Assembly (NCBI GenBank): GCA_905215055.1 | Contig: CAJMOH010000073.1 | Coordinates: forward strand, 1-9,775 | Reading direction: 5' to 3' | From: an uncultured bacterium | Lineage (GTDB): Bacteria > Bacillota > Clostridia > Oscillospirales > Acutalibacteraceae | DNA length: 9,775 nt | Shown: positions 1 to 6,409 of the stretch, piece after piece | Layout: every line of letters begins with the position of its first letter | Numbering within the stretch: the stretch's first letter is position 1 | Program-made: the position numbers and the translations under genes | Notes under the pieces: generated by a model | Told to the model about the DNA's origin: nothing | Databases searched by the model: none | What the model saw: only the letters and a program-made list of their open reading frames with translations

Positions 1-122
1 TTTTGCTGATTGTAGCGCTGGGTGGCTTCAATCTCCTGAAACTGAGCCTGAGCCAGCTCCTCCGCCCGTCCAGCAATCTCCAGCAGCTTTGGATCGATTT
101 GAAAAGTGGGATATACGTTCAT
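1..122 (-). CDS. Partial (N-terminal 40 residues): probable methionine gamma-lyase / aluminium-resistance family PLP enzyme
   Basis: Only the first 40 codons are present; the gene continues past the left edge. It starts with ATG at 120-122, preceded by AAGGAG about 6 nt upstream. The visible peptide begins MNVYPTFQIDPKLLEIAGRA and continues with an EELAQAQFQEIEATQRYNQQ stretch. A helical, Gln/Glu-rich N-terminus ending in a YNQ motif resembles the start of the PLP-dependent enzymes annotated as methionine gamma-lyase family or aluminium-resistance protein in Clostridia and Bacilli, where this helix precedes the cofactor domain. The lysine and PLP-binding residues lie outside the window, so catalytic activity cannot be judged. 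The gene starts 11 nt after the stop of the acetyltransferase gene and is probably co-transcribed with it. The family call comes from recognising the N-terminus only. Confidence 0.6.
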   Translation of the reverse strand, partial: MNVYPTFQIDPKLLEIAGRAEELAQAQFQEIEATQRYNQQ

Positions 123-133
123 TGCTTTTCTCC

Positions 134-865
134 TTATAACACAGCGTGTACCCAGGTATCCACCTTGGAATACCCCAGGCCTCGATAAAATTCCCTATTT
201 TTATTCTGCTCCCGAAAGACATACAGTGTCCGGCCGGGGAAGTATGCCTCCACCTGTTTCACCAGCTGGGTGCCGATTCCCTGCCTGCGGCAGTCCTCCC
301 GCACAGCCAAGGCGGAAAGAATGGCACTTTTCGCTGAGATGGAGGACACCACCGCGCAGCCTCTCAGGCCGTTCTCTCCCGGCACTGTCAGGGCAAGGGC
401 GGCGTGATGGCGCAGCTTGTGGGACAGATCCAGGTAAAATGGCTCAAACTCCCCCACCATGTGGTTTTCCTCCAAAAGCGCGTACACCTGGCGGATGCTC
501 ACCGGCGGCGGAGGGACATTGGGCAGGACCCCCGGCTCCAGACCGCGCTTGAGTACGTCCCCTGTCTCGCGGGGGGAAAGAGCCAGAGTCTCGGCGTTTC
601 GCACCGCGCAGAGAACCTCTCCGGCGCCTACTGCCCGGAGAAATTCCCGAGAGCCTTTACCGTCCATGACAGTTCCAGAAAGAAGCATGACGCCGTCCAT
701 CAGGCAGTAAACCACCGACTCCTCTGTATCCAGCCAGAAGCAGGCAAAGCTTTTGTCAAAACCATAGGCCGTGGCCAGAGAAGCAATTTTGCATCCGAAG
801 GCTGTTTTCTCGCAAAGCGCCAAAAGACGGCGGCGTTCCGCTGCCTCTTCCACAAGACGGATCAT
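134..865 (-). CDS. GNAT-family N-acetyltransferase (243 aa)
   Basis: Predicted acetyl-CoA-dependent N-acetyltransferase of the GCN5-related superfamily; the substrate is unknown. The C-terminal half, about residues 120-243, carries the GNAT fold. The acetyl-CoA pyrophosphate loop (motif A) is visible as VREDCRRQGIGTQL around residues 188-201, with the R-x-x-G-x-G/A pattern at R193/Q195-G196-I197-G198. The C-terminal NREFYRGLGY (223-232) matches the usual motif B segment with its conserved tyrosine. The first ~115 residues lack an obvious motif and may be a degenerate second GNAT-like or substrate-recognition domain. The ATG start at 863-865 is preceded by a GGGGG-type ribosome binding site. 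It lies downstream of secG across an intrinsic terminator and I see no good promoter of its own, so it may depend on read-through. The PLP-enzyme gene follows after 11 nt. Confidence 0.85.
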   Translation of the reverse strand: MIRLVEEAAERRRLLALCEKTAFGCKIASLATAYGFDKSFACFWLDTEESVVYCLMDGVMLLSGTVMDGKGSREFLRAVGAGEVLCAVRNAETLALSPRETGDVLKRGLEPGVLPNVPPPPVSIRQVYALLEENHMVGEFEPFYLDLSHKLRHHAALALTVPGENGLRGCAVVSSISAKSAILSALAVREDCRRQGIGTQLVKQVEAYFPGRTLYVFREQNKNREFYRGLGYSKVDTWVHAVL

Positions 866-887
866 CCTGGTTCCCCCTTTCCCACAG

Positions 888-915
888 AAAAAACGCCCCG
901 CGAGACCGCGAGGCG
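888..915 (-). terminator. Intrinsic terminator after secG
   Basis: On the minus strand CGCCTCGCG (915-907) pairs with CGCGGGGCG (902-894) through nine base pairs, one a G-U, closing a GUCU loop. Six T residues (893-888) follow directly. It sits 28 nt after the secG stop and 22 nt before the acetyltransferase start, so it probably ends or attenuates secG transcription. Confidence 0.8.
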
Positions 916-943
916 CGCTTTTGCCCGATACAATCTTTTCAGA

Positions 944-1189
944 TTACATAAAGTACATGAGGATGTTCGCCACAATGACAAGCACAAAAAAGCCAATGGC
1001 AATCACCTTGGTCCAGCGGGACAGAAAAGCATCCACAGACCGTGCCTTATTCTTGGACAGGAAGGTGTCCGCGCCGCCAGTGACCACACCCAGATTTTTC
1101 TGGCTGCCCTCTTGCAGCAGGATAACAATGATAATGGCGATGGCAAACAGCATCAACACAATGCCAAGCACAATTTCCAAAGCGTTCAT
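944..1189 (-). CDS. secG: Preprotein translocase subunit SecG (81 aa)
   Basis: Small integral membrane subunit of the SecYEG protein-conducting channel, where it assists SecA-driven export of unfolded proteins. The 81-residue length is normal for Firmicutes SecG. Two hydrophobic segments are clear, about residues 3-24 and 61-81. The intervening cytoplasmic loop begins LQEGSQKNLGVVTGGADTFL, carrying the family's LQ...GG pattern; it continues with a basic stretch before helix 2. I choose the ATG at 1187-1189 because an AGGAGG site (around 1201-1206) lies about 12 nt upstream and the protein then starts directly with the first helix. An in-frame start at 1231 would add 14 unrelated residues and place the ribosome binding site inside the gene. 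It has its own promoter upstream and an intrinsic terminator downstream. The common Firmicutes neighbours rnr and smpB are absent here. Confidence 0.93.
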   Translation of the reverse strand: MNALEIVLGIVLMLFAIAIIIVILLQEGSQKNLGVVTGGADTFLSKNKARSVDAFLSRWTKVIAIGFFVLVIVANILMYFM

Positions 1190-1268
1190 TTCTGTCTGAT
1201 TCCTCCTAAATTCATTGCCGGAAACCGGCACAGCGGGCAGCGCAGCCGCACACTAAATTCCTTCGGCT

Positions 1269-1297
1269 ATCATACCATATATGGGAAGGTTTTGCAA
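1269..1297 (-). promoter_or_regulatory. Sigma-A-type promoter of secG
   Basis: On the minus strand TTGCAA (1297-1292) and TATGAT (1274-1269) are separated by exactly 17 bp. The predicted transcription start is near 1262, giving a leader of about 70 nt before the secG ATG. No other good promoter lies between it and secG. Confidence 0.75.
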
Positions 1298-1358
1298 GCG
1301 GCAAACAAGATTTTTTTCTGAAGAGGCGCATAAACGCCCGCAAGCAGGCCCACACTAG

Positions 1359-1522
1359 GGACAAGCAGTCAGGAAAAGCGTTTGCTGCCTGAACAAGAAT
1401 TGGGATATTGTCCAGAGGGACCGGAGCCTGAAGAGGTTTCGTGAAACTATCCACATTCTGACAGGCTCCGGCTGCTCGCCCTTTGGCCCTCTGGAAAAGA
1501 GGAGTCAAAGGGCCAGTTTTTT
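1359..1522. other. Intergenic inverted-repeat element upstream of secG, with alternative folds
   Basis: This gene-free stretch between the nucleotidyltransferase stop and the secG promoter is full of pairing segments. CCGGAGCCTG (1421-1430) pairs perfectly with CAGGCTCCGG (1462-1471). Outside it TCCAGAGGG (1411-1419) pairs with CCCTCTGGA (1487-1495). The internal part holds a smaller GTTTCGTGAAAC hairpin (1436-1446). GCCCTTTG (1478-1485) can instead pair with CAAAGGGC (1506-1513), with inner CCTCT/AGAGG, and this competes with the 1411-1419 stem. On the plus strand that alternative stem is followed after CAG by six T (1517-1522), so it resembles a terminator in that direction. Further left are TCAGG/CCTGA (1369-1373/1388-1392) and GGACAA/TTGTCC (1359-1364/1408-1413). 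It could be a small RNA, a REP- or MITE-like repeat, or a 3' processing structure of the upstream operon. I cannot decide which. Confidence 0.5.
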
Positions 1523-1536
1523 GCCCCAAAACAGGG

Positions 1537-2457
1537 TTATTTCCAAAGGGGCGCCGGATACTCGCCCCGCTCTGTCATGGCGCGGATGGCCCCCATCACG
1601 GTTTCCTTGTCCTCCTTGTAGGTGACGCCGTACCACTTGTCCGCGGAGGACAGCACGGTCACCTGGGCCTTGTTCCGAGCCAGCAGGTCATTGACTACAA
1701 AGGGCAGGAAGAACTCCGCCTTCTCTGGATTTTTCGGCACATCCTCCTGGAAGAACCGGAGGAAGTCCGTCTCCAAGGCGGCTGTAAAGCCGGGGGTAAA
1801 GCCCCACAGGTTCATGGACACCACCGCGTCCTGGGCGAGAGGTGTCCATGTGGCGCCGTTGTCCTCGGTGAAAGCAATGCCCTGGTCCCGCTTCTCAATG
1901 TGGGTGCGCTCGGTGATGGATTGCAGCAGGCCATTTTCAATTTGGCACACGCCCCGGGATACATAGCCGTTTTCCGTAACCGTGTTCCTCAAATAGTAGC
2001 CCACCATGGCGAAATCCAGCTTCGCGCCATCCCGGGCATTTTTCAAAAAGCGGTAAATCTTCTCAAAGGCCTCCCGGCCATAGAAGTCGTCCGCGTTGAT
2101 GACGGCGTAGGGAGCGTCCCCCAGGACCCGGGCGGCGGTCAGGGCAGCGTGGCCCGTACCCCAGGGCTTTACCCGGCCCTCCGGCACAGTGACGCCCTCC
2201 GGCACGTCGGTAAGCTTTTGGAATACCCACTGAATCTCCATATACCGCGAGGCCTTTTGAAACACGGCCTCCTGGAAGTCCGGCAGCAGCTCCTCCTTGA
2301 TGATGAACACCGCCTTCCGGAACCCGGCCCGGCGGGCGTCGAACAGGGAAAAATCGATGATCTTTTCCCCGCACACCCCCACGGGGTCAATCTGCTTTAA
2401 GCCTCCATAGCGGCTGCCCATGCCGGCAGCCATGATAACCAATACAGGATCGCTCAC
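1537..2457 (-). CDS. Sugar-1-phosphate nucleotidyltransferase family protein (306 aa)
   Basis: Predicted cytoplasmic enzyme that activates a sugar phosphate or related phosphate with an NTP, releasing pyrophosphate. The N-terminal signature GMGSRYGGLK (residues 12-21) matches the G-x-G-(T/S)-R...K nucleotide-binding loop of the NTP_transferase (RmlA/GlmU-like) family. KPWGTGHA (97-104) fits the base- and phosphate-contacting strand, and NADDFYG (121-127) supplies the metal-binding aspartate of the active site. The 306-aa length fits a single Rossmann-like transferase domain without a left-handed beta-helix tail. The start is GTG at 2455-2457, with GGAAAGGA about 10 nt upstream; a nearby ATG is out of frame and reaches a stop after four codons. 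It is the last gene of the two-LCP operon, 32 nt after the second LCP stop, suggesting it makes a precursor for an envelope polymer. The exact substrate cannot be read from the sequence. Confidence 0.85.
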   Translation of the reverse strand: MSDPVLVIMAAGMGSRYGGLKQIDPVGVCGEKIIDFSLFDARRAGFRKAVFIIKEELLPDFQEAVFQKASRYMEIQWVFQKLTDVPEGVTVPEGRVKPWGTGHAALTAARVLGDAPYAVINADDFYGREAFEKIYRFLKNARDGAKLDFAMVGYYLRNTVTENGYVSRGVCQIENGLLQSITERTHIEKRDQGIAFTEDNGATWTPLAQDAVVSMNLWGFTPGFTAALETDFLRFFQEDVPKNPEKAEFFLPFVVNDLLARNKAQVTVLSSADKWYGVTYKEDKETVMGAIRAMTERGEYPAPLWK

Positions 2458-2489
2458 GGCAAACCCATCCTTTCCTTGGGATTCTGGTC

Positions 2490-3827
2490 TTATTCTGCCC
2501 CTGTGTAGTAAGGGGATTCCTCCTCGTAAATAAACCGGTTGATATGCTGAGCGGCCTGGGTTAAATCATATTCGTATACCCAGGCGCCGCTGTCCAGATA
2601 GGCGCCGTAGGCCTGCTCCTCCTCCCCGGGGATGGTGAGGGTTTTCAGGTTCAAGCCGCCCAGGACAATGGGCGTCATGCCCAGCATGTCCCCCACGCTG
2701 AGAGAGGTCTCGCAGATGGAAAACACCTTGCGGATTCTGGCGGGCAGCAAAAAGGGATTGCTCTTGGCCTTTTCCAGCAGGGCCTGGAGCACCTCCTGCT
2801 GGCGGGAAGCGCGAACATCGTCGCTGTCGCTGTGGCGAATGCGGGCATAGGCCACGGCCTGGTTGCCGTTTAAGTGATAGGTGCCGTCCTCAAAGGGACC
2901 GTCAACCAGGTTCACTTCCCCGTAGATATTGCGGATGTAATCTGTGGAAACCACCGTGCCGGGGGACTCCTGCCCCAAGGTCCACAGGTTCTGGTTGAGC
3001 TGGTATACCTCCTCAGCGGTCAGCTCCATGTCGATGCCGCCAAAGGCCTCCACAATCTCCGCCATCTGGTAAAAGTTGACAGTGACATAGTTTTTGATGT
3101 CCAGCTGGAAGTTCTGGTTGAGGGTTTTTACTGCCAGCTCCGGTCCGCCGTAGGCGTAGGCGTGGGTGATCTTGTCATAGCCGTAGCCCTCGATGTACAC
3201 CTCGCTGTCCCGAAGAATAGAGATCAGCTTCAGAGAGTGGTGGCGCATATCCACTGAAAGGATCATGGTCACGTCCGCGCGGCCGCTGTCCTGGTTTTCC
3301 CGGCTGTCCAGACCAAACAGAGCAACATTGACAATCTGGGAATCCGTCACCGCGGCGGAGGAAAACCCCAGAGAGCTGTCGCTTTTGTCCAGAGAGGTCA
3401 TGGTCAAGCCGCTGAGCATGTACACAAAGCTGCCGCCTACGGCCACCACCAGCACCAGGACCAGCGCCAGCACCAGCTTTCCCCAGCCAAACCTTTTTCG
3501 GACCGGACGGCTGCTGCTGTAAATTTCCTGGCTGGTATTCCGGCGGCTTGCTCTGGTTTCGCTCCTTTTTTTGGCGGAGCGGCGCTCCTGCTCCATCGCC
3601 TGCTGGTCAGCCCGGCGCTTTGCGGGAGAGGAATAGCTGGAAATATCCTGAAAGCCGTCCCCTTCCTTCCAGCCTCTGGGCGGCTCCTCGTAATAGTAAT
3701 TGTCCTGCAGCGGCTCCCGGCGGGGGCGGCTGGTCCCAGCGGACCGGCTTGCACCGGCTCTGCCGCCGCTTGGTGAACGGTGTTCCCCGCTGTGCCGGGG
3801 GCCGTTTCGCGTATCCCTAGTTCCCAT
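2490..3827 (-). CDS. LytR-CpsA-Psr (LCP) family wall-polymer ligase, distal copy (445 aa)
   Basis: LCP proteins transfer lipid-linked anionic or capsular polymers onto peptidoglycan at the outer membrane face. The layout is a long basic, Ser/Arg-rich cytoplasmic tail (1 to ~113), one membrane helix (about 114-139), then the extracellular LCP domain. Family residues are visible: D185 in GRADVTMIL, D193, R206 in SILRDSEV (canonical form SIPRDT, so Pro is Leu here), YVTVNF near 247-252, FGGIDMEL, and the paired R329/R331 in AYARIR. ATG at 3825-3827 has GGAGG six nt upstream. It follows its paralogue by 17 nt and precedes the nucleotidyltransferase by 32 nt, so it is co-transcribed. The tail contains GFQDISSYSS (58-67), which recurs in the neighbouring LCP protein. 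The C-terminus ends in FIYEEESPYY, also shared. A regulatory role, as older LytR names implied, is less likely. Confidence 0.93.
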   Translation of the reverse strand: MGTRDTRNGPRHSGEHRSPSGGRAGASRSAGTSRPRREPLQDNYYYEEPPRGWKEGDGFQDISSYSSPAKRRADQQAMEQERRSAKKRSETRASRRNTSQEIYSSSRPVRKRFGWGKLVLALVLVLVVAVGGSFVYMLSGLTMTSLDKSDSSLGFSSAAVTDSQIVNVALFGLDSRENQDSGRADVTMILSVDMRHHSLKLISILRDSEVYIEGYGYDKITHAYAYGGPELAVKTLNQNFQLDIKNYVTVNFYQMAEIVEAFGGIDMELTAEEVYQLNQNLWTLGQESPGTVVSTDYIRNIYGEVNLVDGPFEDGTYHLNGNQAVAYARIRHSDSDDVRASRQQEVLQALLEKAKSNPFLLPARIRKVFSICETSLSVGDMLGMTPIVLGGLNLKTLTIPGEEEQAYGAYLDSGAWVYEYDLTQAAQHINRFIYEEESPYYTGAE

Positions 3828-3844
3828 TCATTTCCTCCGTGCTT

Positions 3845-5086
3845 TCAGTCTCCCACGGCGCTGCTGGCGTCTGTTTCCTGGGAGGTGTCGCCATACTGAT
3901 CCCAATAGGGAGAGCTTTCCTCATAGATGAAGGCGCTGATGCGTTCGGCAGCCCCGGTGGGGTCGTAAATCATGCGGTAGTTCTGATATTCGTCGTAGCC
4001 GTCGAACAAATCGGTTTCATAATCGATGTCCGGCACGCTGATGCTGCTGATGGTGAAATCTGTCAGCAAAATCGGCGCCAAGCCCATGACGTCGGTCAAG
4101 TCCAGGTTCGTCTCACAATAGGGCATCATCTGCTGGATGAGACTGGGGTAGTCCGACCAGCTCAGCTCTGTCACCTTGCCCACCAGAGCGGAAAACACCT
4201 TCTGCTGGCGCTCTACCCGGCCCCAGTCGCTGTCCACATAGCGGATACGGCCATAGGCTACCGCCTGGTTGCCGTTTAGGTGGTAGGTGCCTCCCTCATA
4301 CTCGCCGTAGGCAATGTTGATCTCCCCATTTACATCCGGGAAATAGTCGGTGGATTTGATCTCGGAATAGGTCTGCTCCTCGTAGGTGCCATTGGCCATA
4401 TCCCGCTCCTTCTGGTCCTCCACTTCCTGGCTGAGCGCCCAGAGATTGTCATTGATAGCTCCCACCTCTTCGGCGGTCAGCTCCATGTCCACACCGCCAA
4501 AGGCGTCTACAATGGCGGCCATGTTGGCGAAGTTTACAGTGACATATTTCCGAATATCCAGACCAAAGTTCCGGTTCAAGGTGCGAATGGCCAGCTCTGG
4601 CCCGCCCAGCTGATAGGCGTTGTTGATTTTGGCGGTGTAGTTCACATAATCCCCATTGAGGGTTTCGCCGTTGATGGAAAGCTCGCTGTCCCGGAGAATG
4701 GAGGTCAGCTTCAGCTTGCCGTGAACACCGTCCACGCTGAGAATCATGATCACATCCGACAGGCCTGTAAAATCCCCGTTGCGGGAATCCACGCCAAACA
4801 GGGCGATGTTTTTAATGCTGCTGTCCATGACGATATTTTCCGTGTCAATGCCCAGGCTGTCGTTGTCCTTGGCAATGGAGGTGGTAGTCAGGTTTGCCAG
4901 CAGATTGGTGGACACATATACCAGCCCGCTGCCGCAGAGGATAAACACCAGGCAGAAAAAGACGGCAATTCCCCGAAGCACGGCTCTTCCCCGCCGGTTT
5001 TTCTTCCGCTTTTTATACTCCTTGGAGGAGGAATAACTGGAGACATCCTCAAACCCCTGCGATGCGAAGTGATCTCTGCGCGCCAT
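3845..5086 (-). CDS. LytR-CpsA-Psr (LCP) family wall-polymer ligase, proximal copy (413 aa)
   Basis: This is a paralogue of the next gene and has the same likely job, attaching an undecaprenyl-linked glycopolymer to peptidoglycan. A short basic cytoplasmic tail (1-35) contains GFEDVSSYSS (11-20) followed by a Lys/Arg-rich stretch; one membrane helix spans about 36-58 and the rest is extracellular. LCP landmarks are D111 and D119 in LSDVIMILSVD, R132 in SILRDSEL, YVTVNF (181-186), FGGVDMEL and R280/R282 in AYGRIR. The usual arginine two residues before D111 is Leu (L109), unlike the paralogue, which keeps Arg. A polar insertion around residues 222-260 is longer than in the paralogue. ATG at 5084-5086 follows AGGAGG with an 8-nt spacer. 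It is the first gene after the promoter at 5122-5150. Two tandem copies may be specialised for different polymers or act redundantly, as known for LCP paralogues in other Firmicutes. Confidence 0.93.
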   Translation of the reverse strand: MARRDHFASQGFEDVSSYSSSKEYKKRKKNRRGRAVLRGIAVFFCLVFILCGSGLVYVSTNLLANLTTTSIAKDNDSLGIDTENIVMDSSIKNIALFGVDSRNGDFTGLSDVIMILSVDGVHGKLKLTSILRDSELSINGETLNGDYVNYTAKINNAYQLGGPELAIRTLNRNFGLDIRKYVTVNFANMAAIVDAFGGVDMELTAEEVGAINDNLWALSQEVEDQKERDMANGTYEEQTYSEIKSTDYFPDVNGEINIAYGEYEGGTYHLNGNQAVAYGRIRYVDSDWGRVERQQKVFSALVGKVTELSWSDYPSLIQQMMPYCETNLDLTDVMGLAPILLTDFTISSISVPDIDYETDLFDGYDEYQNYRMIYDPTGAAERISAFIYEESSPYWDQYGDTSQETDASSAVGD

Positions 5087-5121
5087 GTGCGTGTCCTCCT
5101 AATTTTACATAAATTGATTTG

Positions 5122-5150
5122 ATTATACCGCAAACGAAAGCGTTCGTCAA
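5122..5150 (-). promoter_or_regulatory. Sigma-A-type promoter of the LCP operon
   Basis: On the minus strand TTGACG (5150-5145) and TATAAT (5127-5122) have a 17-bp spacer; the start site is predicted near 5115, about 29 nt before the first LCP ATG. The -35 box contains the TGA stop codon (5149-5147) of the upstream gtrA-type gene. The spacer holds the inverted repeat AACG-AAAG-CGTT (5133-5144), which could be an operator. Confidence 0.85.
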
Positions 5151-5572
5151 CGTCCCTGCTTGGGCTTGCGAAAGACAATCAGCTTGCTGAACACATAGTT
5201 GACAATTACCACAATCACGTTGGAAAGCAGCTTCATCACCATGTCGTTGACATGAAACCCCCCTACGCCTATGCGCATGCACAGCAGGTCCAGCACAAAG
5301 GAGGCCGCCCGGCAGCCGAAAAACCGGACCATTTCCCAGAAAACAGCGGAAAAGCCCTTGGCCTTGCTCTCAAACACCCAGATTCGGTTGGTGACGTAGG
5401 CAAAGAGAATGGACAAAACCTGAGCGATGGCCGTGGCCCACAGATAAGGCACATGAAACACATCCGCCAAAAGCCAGTAGCTGGCCCAGTTGACCAAAGT
5501 GGTCAGCCCGCCAAAAAACACATAGAGAATTAATTCCCGGTATTTCAAAAAGAGAGATTTCAAGAGTTTCAT
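5147..5572 (-). CDS. GtrA-family membrane protein (141 aa)
   Basis: GtrA-like proteins are small four-helix membrane proteins thought to help flip undecaprenyl-phosphate-linked sugars across the membrane for surface polysaccharide or teichoic acid glycosylation. The sequence has four hydrophobic segments, about residues 14-36, 43-63, 80-103 and 110-132. Typical motifs are FGGLTTLVNW in helix 1, AYVTNRIWVF after helix 2, and the related NYVFSKLIVF near the C-terminus, a pseudo-repeat common in the family. I place the start at ATG 5570-5572, since AAAGGA sits 6 nt upstream. A TTG start at 5587 would add five residues and put that site inside the gene. It has its own promoter, but its stop lies in the -35 box of the LCP operon promoter, so read-through could join it to the LCP genes. 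The neighbours suggest a role in envelope glycopolymers. Confidence 0.9.
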   Translation of the reverse strand: MKLLKSLFLKYRELILYVFFGGLTTLVNWASYWLLADVFHVPYLWATAIAQVLSILFAYVTNRIWVFESKAKGFSAVFWEMVRFFGCRAASFVLDLLCMRIGVGGFHVNDMVMKLLSNVIVVIVNYVFSKLIVFRKPKQGR

Positions 5573-5613
5573 AGCTTGTCCTTTCAAAAGACGCTTTCCG
5601 TTTGTGACATATT

Positions 5614-5642
5614 AGTATACCAAACTTTGGGAAAAATGGCAA
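5614..5642 (-). promoter_or_regulatory. Sigma-A-type promoter of the GtrA-family gene
   Basis: TTGCCA (5642-5637) and TATACT (5619-5614) on the minus strand are 17 bp apart. The start is predicted near 5607, about 35 nt before the ATG at 5572. It lies immediately after the terminator of the HD-domain gene, so the GtrA gene is a separate transcription unit from that gene. Confidence 0.8.
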
Positions 5643-5643
5643 G

Positions 5644-5669
5644 AAAAAAGCTTCCCATCAGGGGAAGCT
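5644..5669 (-). terminator. Intrinsic terminator after the HD-domain gene
   Basis: On the minus strand AGCTTCCC (5669-5662) pairs perfectly with GGGAAGCT (5656-5649) around a 5-nt loop, followed by a run of T (5648-5644). It begins 13 nt after the HD-domain stop codon. Confidence 0.9.
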
Positions 5670-5681
5670 GGGTAAAATCTC

Positions 5682-6263
5682 TTACCGGCGGAAGCCCTTT
5701 CCCGCCATCTCCGGCAGCAAAATAACCAAGCCAGGCTGCATGGAGGTCTTGGCGTCTCGCAAAAACGGCATATCGCCCCGCAGTCTGGAGTAGGGCGCGC
5801 GACGGCTGAAAAACTCGTACACAGAGCAAGCCTTATCCACCAGGGACACCACCACGCCCTCCCGGTATTTGGGAGGCTTTACCGTGAGAGGAAACATGTG
5901 GCAGCGGATGGTATCCTCCTCAATGGAGGTCAGATCCAGCTCTTCCTTGGCGTTTTCCGCCGCGATCCCCGGATGGCGGGTCCAGTGCCATTTGTGGGCA
6001 GGGTCTCCATCCTGAGCGTCATAGAGGAAATAATCGTGAAGCAAGGCGCCGCGGACCAGCTCCTCCCAATGAAAGGAGAGGCGGGAAAAGCGGGCCAATC
6101 TGTAACTGTAATAGGCAACCGCCACGCTGTGAACCAATCGGGTAGTGGAACCATGCTGCAAATATTGGTCGATCCTCTCAAAGCCGGACTGACAGGCCAA
6201 GGCCTGATAAAACGACTGAAACTCTTGATTCTCCTGTCCACGATCCCGAACCAGTTTCTGCAT
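5682..6263 (-). CDS. HD-domain phosphohydrolase-like protein (193 aa)
   Basis: Predicted soluble metal-dependent phosphohydrolase of the HD superfamily, which acts on nucleotides or other phosphate esters. Metal-ligand candidates appear in order: H45 in RLVHSVAVA, the H76-D77 doublet in GALLHDYFLYD, H97 in HWTRHPGI, H122 in IRCHMFPL, and D143 in SLVDKACS. The H...HD...H...H...D order, with two extra histidines between the HD doublet and the last aspartate, suggests a two-metal site as in several HD nucleotidases rather than a minimal HD site. The C-terminal ~40 residues show no known motif. ATG at 6261-6263 is preceded by AGGTGG only about 4 nt away, a weaker site than in neighbouring genes. 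It is a single-gene unit with its own promoter and terminator. The substrate is unknown. I see no RelA/SpoT or GYP signature, so ppGpp or c-di-GMP turnover is unlikely. Confidence 0.85.
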   Translation of the reverse strand: MQKLVRDRGQENQEFQSFYQALACQSGFERIDQYLQHGSTTRLVHSVAVAYYSYRLARFSRLSFHWEELVRGALLHDYFLYDAQDGDPAHKWHWTRHPGIAAENAKEELDLTSIEEDTIRCHMFPLTVKPPKYREGVVVSLVDKACSVYEFFSRRAPYSRLRGDMPFLRDAKTSMQPGLVILLPEMAGKGFRR

Positions 6264-6300
6264 AACGCCACCTGCCGCACATTTTTATTCAGCGGCCTTT

Positions 6301-6329
6301 ATTATAGCACAAACCCTTTGTCGGAACAA
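6301..6329 (-). promoter_or_regulatory. Promoter of the HD-domain gene, extended -10 type
   Basis: TATAAT (6306-6301) on the minus strand is preceded by TGC, giving an extended -10 element (TG-n-TATAAT). TTGTTC (6329-6324), 17 bp upstream, is only a partial -35 match. Start near 6294, about 31 nt before the ATG. Confidence 0.75.
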
Positions 6330-6376
6330 GTGGAAATATCAGGCTTTTCCCAAAGAGCGCAAAAAAACAGGACAGC

Positions 6377-6409
6377 AAAAAGGGCCTTTGGGAAACACCC
6401 CAAAAGCCC
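6377..6409 (-). terminator. Strong intrinsic terminator ending the 1.2-kb AT-rich unit
   Basis: On the minus strand GGGCTTTTGGG (6409-6399) pairs with CCCAAAGGCCC (6392-6382) over 11 bp, one a G-U, with a 6-nt loop. Five T residues (6381-6377) follow. There is no protein-coding gene directly upstream; the nearest upstream promoter is at 7575-7603. Confidence 0.85.

Noticed and set aside
1190..1231. Longer secG start 14 codons upstream
   Set aside because: It would place the AGGAGG site inside the gene and add residues not typical of SecG.
1212..1529. 105-codon minus-strand open frame between the nucleotidyltransferase and secG
   Set aside because: It overlaps the inverted-repeat block and the secG promoter, has no ribosome binding site and no family resemblance. 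It is probably chance.
4280..5122. 280-codon plus-strand open frame opposite the proximal LCP gene
   Set aside because: It is antisense to a gene with clear LCP motifs and a good promoter, and has no ribosome binding site; it is a mirror of the coding bias.
5573..5587. TTG start five codons upstream in the GtrA-family gene
   Set aside because: The AAAGGA ribosome binding site lies within those codons and is ideally spaced for the ATG at 5572.
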